Origin: Novosphingobium olei
GTDB taxonomy: Bacteria; Pseudomonadota; Alphaproteobacteria; Sphingomonadales; Sphingomonadaceae
Assembly: GCF_012927405.1 (NCBI RefSeq)
Contig: NZ_JABBGM010000002.1
Location: 620,001-684,000 of the forward strand
DNA length: 64,000 nucleotides
Direction of reading: 5' to 3'
Below the pieces are notes generated by a model. It made no database searches. It was not told the origin of the DNA and saw nothing but the letters and a program-made list of their open reading frames with translations. Below, one piece after another: positions 46,101-53,632 of this stretch (its first letter is position 1; each line of letters opens with the position of its first letter). The translations under genes and the position numbers were made by a program.

Positions 46101-48276
46101 CACGCTGGGCCAGGTCACGGCTGCCGGAACGGCGACCATCACGAGCGGCGGGATCCTGTCCGCGAGCAGTGTGGCCGCTGGCGGCGACCTTGCGCTCACC
46201 GCGACTGGAGATGTGACCACCGCGAGCAGCACATCGCCGGGTCTTGCTGGAGCGGTACAGGCGGCGGGAGCGGTGGCGATCACCAGCAGTGGTGGCAACA
46301 TCACTCTCGGCAACGTGTCTGCGACGGCTGGCGCGATCAACCTCGCGGCAACGGGCGCGCTCGCGAGCGGCGACCTGACCGGGAGTGGCGGAGTGCGCGC
46401 GACCGCGGGCACCACGGCGATCGTCGGTAACGTTGCAACTGCTAGTGGTGACATCACGTTGAGCGCGAGCGGAGCCTTGACGGCGGCGACACTGTTGGCC
46501 GGTCAAGGGGCGATCACGCTGGACACCAGCAGTACCGCCGATGTTGGCGCGGTGACCGCCTATGGGCCGATCGTGGCGAATATCGGCAGCAATGCGCGCT
46601 TTGCCAGCCTGTCGAGCCAGAATGCCGGCGTGCAGGTGCTTTCTGGCGGTAACCTCTCGTCGGGCCAAGTTTCCGCGAGCACCGACATTGCGCTTGTCGC
46701 CTCCGGCGATCTTTCGCTGAGCGACATCGTCGGCCGGGATATGGCACTGCTCGCGAGTGGCAACGTCGTCGTCAATGCAGTGGTGTCGGGCAGCACCATG
46801 ATCGGGTCCTCATCGATGCTGGCTGCCGGAACCCGGGCAGGAAATATCGACGTCTCGACGCTCACCAGCGCTGCGCCTGTCCGGGTTGGCGGCTCGATCG
46901 TGATGGCCAAGGCATCGGGCGGGCGATTCTCGGCGGCCTCTACCGGCAAAGCCGAGCTCGGGCAGATCGACATGTCGCAATCGATCGCGGTGGACAGCGG
47001 CGGCAGCGCGATCATCAACGCGCGCTGGGCCGCGCCTTCGATCACGGTTTCGTCCAACTCCATCGCGATCAACACCGTTGCCTCCAATGGCGAGCCGCTG
47101 AGACTCGATGCCGGGACGACGGGCGCGATCCTGTTGCGCTCGCTGAGCCAGGACGGCGTCACCCTGGGCGACGGGTTCGGAGTCACCGAATGGACCCTTT
47201 CGTCGGCCGAGTGGGCGCTTATCCGCAGCGGTTCGGTGACGGTCCGGGGGCTGGATGGCCAAGCAGCTGTGGACCTGCATATCGGCAATCTTGCCATCAC
47301 CGGGCCGATGGCCGGGAGCACGATCGACGATCCCAACGGCACCGTGCGCTTCGAGACGGTCAATGACGCCGGGGTCATCTCGGGCGGGATCCGAATTCTT
47401 GGCAATGTGGCTTCCAGAGGCTTCCTGTCGACCAACGCGCTGGAATTCGCCACCGGCCGCTTCGAACTTGATGCGGCCACCGGATCGCTGGCGATCTACG
47501 GCAGTGGCACCACGCTGGCGGGCACGTTGCGCATTTCCGCGGACGGGATCCATGTTGCCAGCGGCACCATTCTCGACAAGCTCCAAGCCGATATTGCCTA
47601 CGCTGGACTGGAGGCCGATCTTACGCAGCCTGCCTCTGTCCAGCGGCCTGATGGTGTTCTGTCTGCGGCTGCCTTCGACTTCACTGTCGGTCGCAGCTTT
47701 TATGTCCAGAACACTGGGACGACCGATATACCGGCAGGTTTCCTGACGGCTGCGGACGGCTTCCGCATCGGGCCGGCCGGGTCGATTCCTGTCAAAATGA
47801 TCGTCAACGGTGCGTTTCTCGACGGGGCGAGTGTGGTTACCGGGAAGGATGCCTATGCGGTGTTCCGGCAGAACCACGCGCAGATCGGCTTCTTCGACGC
47901 GGGAAGCAGTTTGGACGGCTGCCTGATTACGGTGACGGCTTGCGGCGTAACGACGGTGGATGTGCCAATCGAAGTCGTCGGACCGACGGTTGCGACGCAG
48001 ATCCAGCTTTTGGGCCAGGCCGGGCTGGGCAACACACCGGCCTTCGACGGTGGCCCGGGCGATTTTGATCCGGCCAACGCGGCCAGCGATCCGACAGAGG
48101 AGGAGCAGCAGGCCGCGAACGAAGCTGCCGGCGCGCCGATCGCGCCGCCGACGCCGCTGATCGACATTCGCCCGCTCAACCCGCCGTCTCATATCGAGGA
48201 GCCGGTCGCCGGCAGTGGGAACCCGGCATTGGTCGGATCGCCGGTCAACGAAAACAGCGCCGAGGGAGGACTGTGA
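40135..48276 (+). CDS. Giant TpsA-type exoprotein (filamentous-haemagglutinin-like)
   Basis: 2713 residues. Layout: signal peptide (SSLALATALASGVIVAHAQ); N-terminal TPS domain (~32-330) with INWTPFDDANGG and SPGGILVGPHAVFDVG, equivalent to the NPNGI and related motifs recognised by TpsB; a very long glycine-rich region (~500-1600) of GNGG, GTGG and GGAG runs; a second beta-helical-looking region (~1600-2400); and a distinct C-terminal part (~2400-2713). The C-terminal part carries two closely spaced cysteines (GCLITVTAC, ~2600) and an acidic Pro/Glu-rich tail. The N-terminus and the overlapping tpsB identify it as the secreted partner. No enzymatic or toxin domain was recognised. The ATG sits behind GGAGG. 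Confidence 0.85.
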   Translation: MPRNRSRGELVAVSSLALATALASGVIVAHAQSFQGTGEVVAGSASIFATGSSTDITVSSPNAVINWTPFDDANGGGPIAFQPQGTTTTFTNNSSAVSDFAVLNRILPADPTRAIQFDGTVISQLQTGSGTVRGGTVFFYSPGGILVGPHAVFDVGNLGLTTSDLPFDPQSGAFSTNGVFSFQQSQAGSLIDIAQGAQISVGAAGPDNNSYLVMVAPSITQAGAIDVNGSAALVAADAATIEFSPSGLFSIRVNQGTSASGTVLASSGSIGGAAGSSSTFVHRIYMVAVPRNDAITMAITGANSLGFDIAGAADVVGNTVVLSAGYDVQGGVIDSAASAGGGSGKTDLLIGGPITATSAVDAKSTGVASVSVNAGESATFASDLTLQGALLPAGSPGIAAQVQVAGSGSSLNVAGNLSVVSIDTASIRGTGVNDLSGATVTVDGGSLSVGNTLTVRADRAGLVDSPQTTAGSATLFATNNAQVSIGSGLQLSANGTGSSPSSAAAAGNGQGGVAQLSYGNGASVSAGYIDIAAEGDGGEISSGYAGGNGLGGRASIDAFTGGGALTVGGSVRIFAGGTGTFGSDCISCTIEGGSGTGGTAAFSVSGGQAHTVSIGSDLTIAANGLGGDAATGNAGSGTGGTARLSTSGPAITFDVSGSTLVTTDASGGESLGTSTSGAGEGGLAQVINNGAALSSGAFTVSASAQGGRNISGGFGGAATGGDAQIRIGTGGGSITSGAVNITAIADAGGAGEGYVGIGGDGQGGAATLDIVAGNVDFDSLIADATGNGGPGAEGAGDGAGGLAAIRATGGTVTIGGDVSILSLGRGGVADSGGLGTGGEALISAEGGTLTFGGSDGLVTIDASGTGGYGHVSSGSGTGGYAHTTANNGTIAYNFGLVLDASGRGGNGIDGVGGNGGDGGIGTGGTVLLDAQSSNLGPSSITGTNFTLVAGGSGGRGGAGANVSVPAGVLTPGAGGGGGSGTGGTIVVNTGVGNGSFTPDVLTVDASGYGGLGGNGGDGDSINGPAGGNGGAGGAGTGGNVQFDSNGALGSGTPSGKLLAGSLSVSATGSGGAAGAGGAGTSAGTSGNGGSGTGGVITLKADRGGSLFQVDGNTVLLTTGTGASGSGTAIGGAGTGGSIVLVSQGATNGNQIKLASLYADSGGVGGNSLTGDGGTGTGGSVQLLVRSGLVLSASTMTLRGAGFGGSADGAYTGGKAYGGNVNVEAHTGSTLVVTGGITLDTGAVGGDNISLGGSGGDAAGGTSALRSVGGAITIGAEAVVGANAFGGTGYQFDAAGHGGAASAGAASISAGSGQELGNGGSIDISGPASVTSYASGGAGGAGGNATSGAAGVYARNGSVVINTLLVDTRALGGAGGYGGAGGSANAGAATISAQNAIAGIGRINLTSATVLADGIGGAGGDAPGDTGPTGVGGNGGSGVGGNVLVLGSAGNGQLTVGSLFASGNGTGGVGGIGDYNDFSTGGPGGSGGNGTGGYLQIGTESGIDTGSLNIGFAQFGSVSAAANGSGGNGGAGGVGSQGNGAGGNGGNGTGGSAVLLVRGSNVTLTANGSFDASAYGGNGGNGGTQGNGGNAAADGAAMLVTSRYLVDAQRGSVNAQNLTFTATASQGLGAVDGTASFLGQPLSLDVRNSDVTAQSISMTATGPAQTGVLPSKISIVNGNVSLTNGFQFITPGEISVALDGSRLTADHARLEAGNWVESGVAVTTPGSIEAVNALIVSSQGDIIGDVSFKAGSGIQVNASGLIRLFDLDATGDLDVSAGGTISLRNLAATGLVSVVGNGAVALGSVDANNAVSISSTGTLGISGSVTGVDRVALVSSGALTAHDVTVLGSSNPSSLRELVVQSDAAVTLGNTTAGSTRLFGAGTLNVGTLTGTDIALLGGGDIALGGATASGRLLLADYAMASAGGSPRGASYNYDALFTASPVRASGAITASGPLAAASLTATTTKALQLGAIQTTAANGMLVLDAGGAVTLGQVTAAGTATITSGGILSASSVAAGGDLALTATGDVTTASSTSPGLAGAVQAAGAVAITSSGGNITLGNVSATAGAINLAATGALASGDLTGSGGVRATAGTTAIVGNVATASGDITLSASGALTAATLLAGQGAITLDTSSTADVGAVTAYGPIVANIGSNARFASLSSQNAGVQVLSGGNLSSGQVSASTDIALVASGDLSLSDIVGRDMALLASGNVVVNAVVSGSTMIGSSSMLAAGTRAGNIDVSTLTSAAPVRVGGSIVMAKASGGRFSAASTGKAELGQIDMSQSIAVDSGGSAIINARWAAPSITVSSNSIAINTVASNGEPLRLDAGTTGAILLRSLSQDGVTLGDGFGVTEWTLSSAEWALIRSGSVTVRGLDGQAAVDLHIGNLAITGPMAGSTIDDPNGTVRFETVNDAGVISGGIRILGNVASRGFLSTNALEFATGRFELDAATGSLAIYGSGTTLAGTLRISADGIHVASGTILDKLQADIAYAGLEADLTQPASVQRPDGVLSAAAFDFTVGRSFYVQNTGTTDIPAGFLTAADGFRIGPAGSIPVKMIVNGAFLDGASVVTGKDAYAVFRQNHAQIGFFDAGSSLDGCLITVTACGVTTVDVPIEVVGPTVATQIQLLGQAGLGNTPAFDGGPGDFDPANAASDPTEEEQQAANEAAGAPIAPPTPLIDIRPLNPPSHIEEPVAGSGNPALVGSPVNENSAEGGL
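41650..44930 (+). repeat. Glycine-rich low-complexity repeat region inside tpsA
   Basis: About 1,100 codons of irregular repeats dominated by GGNGG, GTGG, GGAGG and GNGGNGG units alternating with short beta-like segments (such as AFTVSASAQGG). It resembles a long beta-helix or filament stalk rather than folded enzymatic domains. The unit length varies, so no exact period is claimed. Such a tract is prone to length changes by slippage or recombination, and short-read assembly may collapse it. Confidence 0.75.
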
Positions 48277-51200
48277 TGCGCGCGCGACTTCTCGGGACGA
48301 GCCTTGCCGTGCTCGCGCTGGCCATGCCTGCAATGGCGAGTGCCAAAGCCCCGCCGCTTTCGATCCGCAATTCGTTTCGGATCGGTTCGTCGGGCGTGAT
48401 GTGCACCGCGCAGAATGCGCCGGCCGATGCGCGGATTTCGGGCATGTTCGACCGTTCCTATCGTCTGACGTGCCGCGATGCAGCCGGCGCCGTCGGGTCG
48501 CTGATTGCGGTTCGGCGAGAGGTCGCGCCGGCGATGGAACCGAGCGCGCTGCCCGGCGTGGCACTGGATTGCGCCCAGCCGGGCTCCGCAACGATCGAGG
48601 GGCTCGGTGATGTACTGAGCCTTGCCTGCAGGGATCCGCGTTCGCGCGTCGATTACCGCCGCTATCTCGTCAGGCGCGGGGGTGTTTCGTATTTCGTCGA
48701 AGGCCTCGCCGGCTACGACCCCGCGTTGCGGCTTGCGCTAGCAAGCGTCGCAACCGACAGCCCGGTCCCGGGCGAAGTGCGCGTGGCGAGCACCGAGGTG
48801 TCGGATCCGGCAGCGTTCGCCCGCGTACAGGCGGGTCAGCTGGATCAGTCGGGTGCGCGCGACGAAGGCTATCTGCGCAACAACGGTGGCAGCTTTGCCG
48901 AGTCCGCCGAGTTTTTCGAGGCGCTGTCCGCCCGCGATCGCAAGGGCGATACGGGGGATCTGGCCGAAGCGCTTGCCAACCAGGGTCTCCAGCAATCCAA
49001 TCTCGGCAATTTCGCGGCGGCGAAGCGTCTTTTCGAGCAGGCTCAGTCCGCGCTGGCAGCTGATGATGCGGTGACCCAGAGGCGCCTGCGAAACTATCGT
49101 GTGATTGACCTGCTCAACCAGAAGAAGCCCGATGCCGCGCTGGCGCAGCTGGCCAGCCCGGTGCCCCCGGTGTCGGCCAACTTCGATCGCGACAAGCTCG
49201 CCATGGGCGAAATCAACTTGCCGCTGTCCGAACAGATCAACCGCGAGAACGACGCCCTGCTGCGCCTGGGTGGCGCGGATCCTGGACTGACGGCGACCGA
49301 ACGCGCCGAGATTCTGGATGCGCAGGGCGTGGCGCTTTCGGGTACGGCGCAACGGTTGAAGGGGCGCTATGCCGATGCGCTGGAGAAACTGGCCGAGGCC
49401 GACCGGCGCCTGACCATGGTGCGGGGCGGTCGGGTCGATTCGATCGGATGGATGCGGTCGGAAATCCAGATCGAGCAGGCGCTGCTGAACGAGGCGCAGG
49501 GCCGCAAGGATCAGGCTGCCGCCGAATTCGACCGGGCGATAGCCACGCTGGCTGCGGCATTTCCGCAATCGCCGGCCTTGCTGGCCGCGCAGGCGCGCAA
49601 GGCAGCATTCTTGGGCCGGGCCGGCGATGCAGCCGCGGCAAAGGCGCTTTATGCGAGCGTCATCGACCAGAGCGCGATGGTCAGCGACAGCGGGGCGACC
49701 TTGCGCGACATGCTTTCGCCATACCTCGGGCTGCTGGCCAAGGACGGCGACGCGACCAGCGCAGCGTCCATGTTCATCGCGGCGCAGGTGCTGCAGCGGC
49801 CAGGCGTTGCACAGACGCAGGCGGTGCTGGCGCGCGAACTGTCGGAAGGCAACGACGATGCAGCCGCCCTATTCCGCCTGTCGGTCACGCGCAGCCGCGA
49901 TATTGCCCGCACGGATGCGGAAGTGACGCGTCTGAGCGCGCTTGCGACTCCGTCCGCGCAGGAGCAGGCAGCGCTAGCCGCCGCCAAGGATACGCTGGCG
50001 TCCCTGCAGCGCGATCAGACCGAACTGGTCAGCAAGCTCGCTGCCTATCCGCGCTACAATGTGCTGGCGCCGCAGCGGGTTACGCTGGCCGAACTGCAGC
50101 AGTCGCTGCAGCCGGGAGAGGGCTATTATAAGCTGGTCGCGGTTGGGGAGGATCTCTACGCGCTGTTCGCCACGGCGGAGGGGGCGCAGACCTTCAAGCT
50201 CGATCTGGACCGTCCGAAGCTTGCCGTACAGGTCCAAGCCATCCGCGATTCGATCGTAAAAGTCGAGAACGGTCGGCAGGTGAACTACCCGTTCGACCTC
50301 GACCGTGCCCGCGATCTCTATCGCACGCTGTTCGGGCCGATCGATCGGCAGCTGCCCGCAGTGAAGCACCTGGTGTTCGAGCCCGACGCGGGCATGCTGC
50401 AGCTTCCGCCATCGGTTCTGGTGACCGACGACAAGGGGATCGCGGCCTACAAGAAGCGCACCAAGGCGCCCGATGCCGACGCGTTCGACTTCACGGGCAT
50501 CGCCTGGCTTGGGCGCGGTCGCGAGGTATCCATCGCGGTTTCCCCGCGTGGTTTCCTGGATCTGCGCAAACTTGCGCCCTCGCGCGCGACCAAGCCCTAC
50601 CTCGGCCTGGGGCATAACGCGGTGCCGGCGTTCCGCCCGGTGACCGCCGTTGCCGACGAATGCGACTGGCCCCTGGTGACTTGGCAGCGGCCCATCTCGG
50701 CGGATGAGCTCGTCTTCGCCAAGCAGACCATTGGCGGGGCGAGCGACGTCCGCACCGACATGGCCTTCAGCGATTCTGAACTCCTGTCCGACCGGACGCT
50801 CGACCAGTATCGCGTGCTGCACTTCGCAACACACGGCCTGGTGACCGCGCCCCGCGCCGATTGCCCGGCGCGCCCGGCTCTTGTGACCAGCTTCGGAGAT
50901 CAGGGCTCGGACGGCCTGCTGACTTTCCGGGAAATCTTCGATCTCAAGCTTGATGCCGATCTGGTGATCCTGTCGGCATGCGATACGGCCGGCATGGCGA
51001 CGGTGGCCGCGAGCCGTGAGGCGGGGGTCACGACGGGGGGCAACTATGCGCTCGATGGCCTTGTCCGCGCCTTTGTCGGGGCGGGCGCGCGGTCGGTCAT
51101 CGCCAGCCATTGGCCGGTGCCGGACGACTTCAACGCGACCAAGCGCCTGATCGGGGGTGTTGTCGGGGCCAGGCCGGGCGAGCCGCTGGCGCAGGCGCTC

Positions 51201-51338
51201 GAGGAGGCGCAAGTCAAGCTGATGGACGATCCCAACACTTCGCACCCGTTCTATTGGGCCGCGTTCATCATCCTGGGCGATGGTGCAAAGCCATTGGTGC
51301 AGGCAGGTCCAGCGGCCACACGGACGGCGGCGCGCTGA
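48276..51338 (+). CDS. Exported TPR-CHAT (caspase-like) protein, third gene of the TPS operon
   Basis: About 1020 residues. Seen: a signal peptide (SLAVLALAMPAMASAKAPPL); a central helical region (~200-620) with TPR-like repeats (FAESAEFFEALSARDRKGDT, GNFAAAKRLFEQAQSALAAD, LKGRYADALEKLAEADRRL); and a C-terminal CHAT domain (~720-1010) with catalytic His in HFATHG (His853) and Cys in ILSACDTAG (Cys902), ending in HPFYWAAFIILGDG. CHAT proteins are caspase-like Cys peptidases related to separase. Its ATG overlaps the tpsA stop (48274-48278) behind GGGAGG, so it is coupled to the TPS pair. The signal peptide puts it in the periplasm, where it could process TpsA or TpsB. Its substrate is unknown. 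Confidence 0.85.
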   Translation: MRARLLGTSLAVLALAMPAMASAKAPPLSIRNSFRIGSSGVMCTAQNAPADARISGMFDRSYRLTCRDAAGAVGSLIAVRREVAPAMEPSALPGVALDCAQPGSATIEGLGDVLSLACRDPRSRVDYRRYLVRRGGVSYFVEGLAGYDPALRLALASVATDSPVPGEVRVASTEVSDPAAFARVQAGQLDQSGARDEGYLRNNGGSFAESAEFFEALSARDRKGDTGDLAEALANQGLQQSNLGNFAAAKRLFEQAQSALAADDAVTQRRLRNYRVIDLLNQKKPDAALAQLASPVPPVSANFDRDKLAMGEINLPLSEQINRENDALLRLGGADPGLTATERAEILDAQGVALSGTAQRLKGRYADALEKLAEADRRLTMVRGGRVDSIGWMRSEIQIEQALLNEAQGRKDQAAAEFDRAIATLAAAFPQSPALLAAQARKAAFLGRAGDAAAAKALYASVIDQSAMVSDSGATLRDMLSPYLGLLAKDGDATSAASMFIAAQVLQRPGVAQTQAVLARELSEGNDDAAALFRLSVTRSRDIARTDAEVTRLSALATPSAQEQAALAAAKDTLASLQRDQTELVSKLAAYPRYNVLAPQRVTLAELQQSLQPGEGYYKLVAVGEDLYALFATAEGAQTFKLDLDRPKLAVQVQAIRDSIVKVENGRQVNYPFDLDRARDLYRTLFGPIDRQLPAVKHLVFEPDAGMLQLPPSVLVTDDKGIAAYKKRTKAPDADAFDFTGIAWLGRGREVSIAVSPRGFLDLRKLAPSRATKPYLGLGHNAVPAFRPVTAVADECDWPLVTWQRPISADELVFAKQTIGGASDVRTDMAFSDSELLSDRTLDQYRVLHFATHGLVTAPRADCPARPALVTSFGDQGSDGLLTFREIFDLKLDADLVILSACDTAGMATVAASREAGVTTGGNYALDGLVRAFVGAGARSVIASHWPVPDDFNATKRLIGGVVGARPGEPLAQALEEAQVKLMDDPNTSHPFYWAAFIILGDGAKPLVQAGPAATRTAAR

Positions 51339-51365
51339 TGCGCGTCCGCCGCCGCCCCAGCGCGA

Positions 51366-52379
51366 TCAAAACAGCAGCGTGAGGCTGTAGAACAACGCAC
51401 CGACGGCCGCCGAGGCAGGAATCGTGATCACCCAGGCGACCACGACGTTGCCGGCAACGCCCCAGCGCACGGCTGAGGCGCGGCGCGCGGTTCCGGCGCC
51501 TACGACGCAGCCGGTGATCGTGTGCGTGGTCGACACCGGGATTCCGAGCAGCGAAGCGCTGAATACCATGATCGAGCCGCCCAGAGAGGCGCTGAACCCT
51601 TGGTGGTGCGACAGCTTGGTGATGCGGCTGCCCATCGTTTCGATGATCTTCCAGCCGCCCGCCATGGTGCCTGCCGCCATTGCGATGTAGCAACTGATCG
51701 CAACCCAGTGCGGCACTGCAAATTCGCCCTTGAGATAGCCGGTAGAAAACAGCAGCACCGTGATGACGCCCATCGTCTTCTGCGCGTCGTTGAGGCCATG
51801 GCTTACCGAATAGGCGGCCGAGGACAGCAAGTGAAGCGAGCGGAAGCTGCGCTCTGCTGTCTTGTTGCGTGCCCGCGCGAACAGCCAGCTCGAAATCAGC
51901 ATGATCAGCATGGACAGGACCATGCCGAGAACCGGAGACAGGACGATCGCGATCAGCGTCTTGTTGAGGCCAGACCATTGGATGCTGGTGAAGCCGGCGT
52001 GCGCTACGCCCGCACCGACGATGCCCCCGACGAGCGCATGGCTCGACGACGAGGGAATTCCCTTGAGCCAAGTGACGACATTCCAGAACATCGCGCCCGC
52101 CAGAGCGCCGAACACAACGGCGGGAGTGACGAGATCCTTGTCGATCAGGCCCTTGCCGATGGTTTCAGCAACCTTGTGGAGGCTGGGAAACATGATCGTG
52201 AGGAAGTACGCGGCAAAATTGAAGCTGGCGGCGAACAGCACGGCGGGAACCGGCTTGAGTAGCTTGGTCGATACCACCGTCGCGATGGAATTGGCCGCGT
52301 CGTGCAGGCCATTCAGGAAGTCGAAGGCCAGCGCCACCAGCACCAGTCCCGCGAGCAGGGGGAAAGCTAGCTCGTGCAT
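51366..52379 (-). CDS. pit: Low-affinity inorganic phosphate transporter (PiT family)
   Basis: 337 residues of the PiT family (phosphate with a divalent cation or proton). Seen: the paired signatures FDFLNGLHDAANSIATVV (GANDxANx-like) and SVSHGLNDAQKTMGV, and about 10 transmembrane segments, with GIPVSTTHTITGCVVGAG near the end. The ATG overlaps the stop of the DUF47/PhoU-like gene upstream (52379), the usual gene pair for phosphate uptake and its regulator. It is convergent with the CHAT gene with 27 nt between. Confidence 0.95.
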   Translation of the reverse strand: MHELAFPLLAGLVLVALAFDFLNGLHDAANSIATVVSTKLLKPVPAVLFAASFNFAAYFLTIMFPSLHKVAETIGKGLIDKDLVTPAVVFGALAGAMFWNVVTWLKGIPSSSSHALVGGIVGAGVAHAGFTSIQWSGLNKTLIAIVLSPVLGMVLSMLIMLISSWLFARARNKTAERSFRSLHLLSSAAYSVSHGLNDAQKTMGVITVLLFSTGYLKGEFAVPHWVAISCYIAMAAGTMAGGWKIIETMGSRITKLSHHQGFSASLGGSIMVFSASLLGIPVSTTHTITGCVVGAGTARRASAVRWGVAGNVVVAWVITIPASAAVGALFYSLTLLF

Positions 52380-53485
52380 CAGGCGTGGTCGATCACGATG
52401 CCGTCGATCTCATTCGCCACGTCTTCGAACGCGTCGACGATGTACTCGAGATGCTTGTAGATTTCGCGTGCGACAATGAACTTGATCGTGGCGCGTTCGC
52501 CATGTTCCTTGAACGCGCGCTTCAGGCCCTGCCGGTGGATTTCGTCGGCGTGATTTTCCATGCGGACGAGCCGCTCGGTCAGTTCGTGAAGGCGCGTGCC
52601 GTTGCGGCCCACATCGCGCAGCAGCGGCATGGCTTCCGCAACAAGGCGCGCGGCATCGACGATGATCGCGCCCATGTCCTTCATTTCCTGCTCGAATTCG
52701 CGGACTTCGTACAAGTCGATGGCTTGGACGGCCCCCTGCATTTCGTCGATGGCATCATCCATCGCGCCGATCAGGCTGGTGATCGCGCTGCGGTCGAACG
52801 GGGTCAGGAAGGTTTCGCGGACGGTGCGCAGCATCTCGCGGATGATCTGGTCGCCATCGTTTTCGCGTTCGATCACTTCGCGGATGTGATCGGCGGAGTT
52901 GCCTGTGCCCTGCAGCAGGCGTGCTAGCGCGTCGGCGCCGGTGACAATCGTCTGGGCGTGGGCCTCGAACAATTCGAAGAAGTTACCGGTCTTCGGAAGA
53001 AGACGCTGGAACCAAGCGGACATCTGGAAAATCCTCGATTTACGGGCGACTTGCGCCAGCATGCTGGTGCGGCGCGTAGCCGCCTGGAATTCGTTGGGGG
53101 CGAAGCTGCGCATCAGTTCGCGAAGGTCAGGCTCGTCGACTTTTTCCGCAGCCTCGGCGAGGGTGAACCAGCGCCGCTCGCGTTGGCTGGCCTCTTTCCA
53201 GGCTTCGAGTTCGTCGGTCACGGCAAGCGGGAAGACGTCGACGTCGACCATCAGAGAGGCGCCGCTGCCCTTGCGCTTGCGATAGCGATAGGTACCGAGC
53301 GGCACGGGGCAGACCAGCCCGCGTACTCCGGCTTCCTCTTCCGCCTCGACCGCGGCGGCGGCGTGGCCCTCAAGCCCCGTGATCCCGTTGCCCTTGGGAA
53401 CGACCCAGCGCCCAGTGCCTCGCGACGTCACCAGCAGGACGCGCACGGAGACGTCGGTTCCGCTTCCATCGGTGCGGTAGGGCAA
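52379..53485 (-). CDS. Nudix domain joined in frame to a DUF47 (PhoU-like) phosphate-transport regulator
   Basis: One open frame of 368 residues. The first ~130 are a Nudix fold of the diphosphoinositol-polyphosphate type (RGTGRWVVPKGN, then a Nudix-box segment GLEGHAAAAVEAEEEAGV, whose usual Glu and Arg are Ala and Val). The rest is a DUF47 domain (helices AHAQTIVTGADALARLL onward), normally a separate ~214-residue protein beside pit. At MSAWFQRLLPKTGN an internal ATG (53023) has GAGG 9 nt upstream and could start an independent DUF47 protein. The 5' end is also unclear: TTG at 53485, or an ATT at 53503 with GGAGAG 5 nt upstream. Either a fusion or an overlapping-read-through pair; expression data are needed to choose. 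Confidence 0.75.
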   Translation of the reverse strand: MPYRTDGSGTDVSVRVLLVTSRGTGRWVVPKGNGITGLEGHAAAAVEAEEEAGVRGLVCPVPLGTYRYRKRKGSGASLMVDVDVFPLAVTDELEAWKEASQRERRWFTLAEAAEKVDEPDLRELMRSFAPNEFQAATRRTSMLAQVARKSRIFQMSAWFQRLLPKTGNFFELFEAHAQTIVTGADALARLLQGTGNSADHIREVIERENDGDQIIREMLRTVRETFLTPFDRSAITSLIGAMDDAIDEMQGAVQAIDLYEVREFEQEMKDMGAIIVDAARLVAEAMPLLRDVGRNGTRLHELTERLVRMENHADEIHRQGLKRAFKEHGERATIKFIVAREIYKHLEYIVDAFEDVANEIDGIVIDHA

Positions 53486-53588
53486 GGCAGCAATCTGCTG
53501 AATGGCGGCTCTCCGGGGAAAAGCGGAAGCACCTGACTAAGCCATCCGCACGATTCGCGCGCAGCAAATGACGAGCAGAAAGACCTCT

Positions 53589-53606
53589 GTCAAACTTTGG
53601 TCAAGA
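53589..53606 (+). promoter_or_regulatory. Pho-box-like direct repeat upstream of the Nudix-DUF47-pit operon
   Basis: CTGTCAA and TGGTCAA start exactly 11 nt apart (7-nt units with a 4-nt gap), the spacing used by PhoB. The same bases on the minus strand contain TTGACA, a perfect -35 box for the operon, with no convincing -10. The repeats run opposite to the gene. Either reading is possible, and a chance match is not excluded. Confidence 0.35.
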
Positions 53607-53632
53607 ATTGGCCGGGTCTTCGCGTTTCCGCG

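Noticed and set aside
42064-48591. Several long minus-strand frames opposite tpsA
   Set aside because: They arise from the glycine-codon bias of tpsA read backwards (Pro/Ala-rich), with no start signals or motifs.
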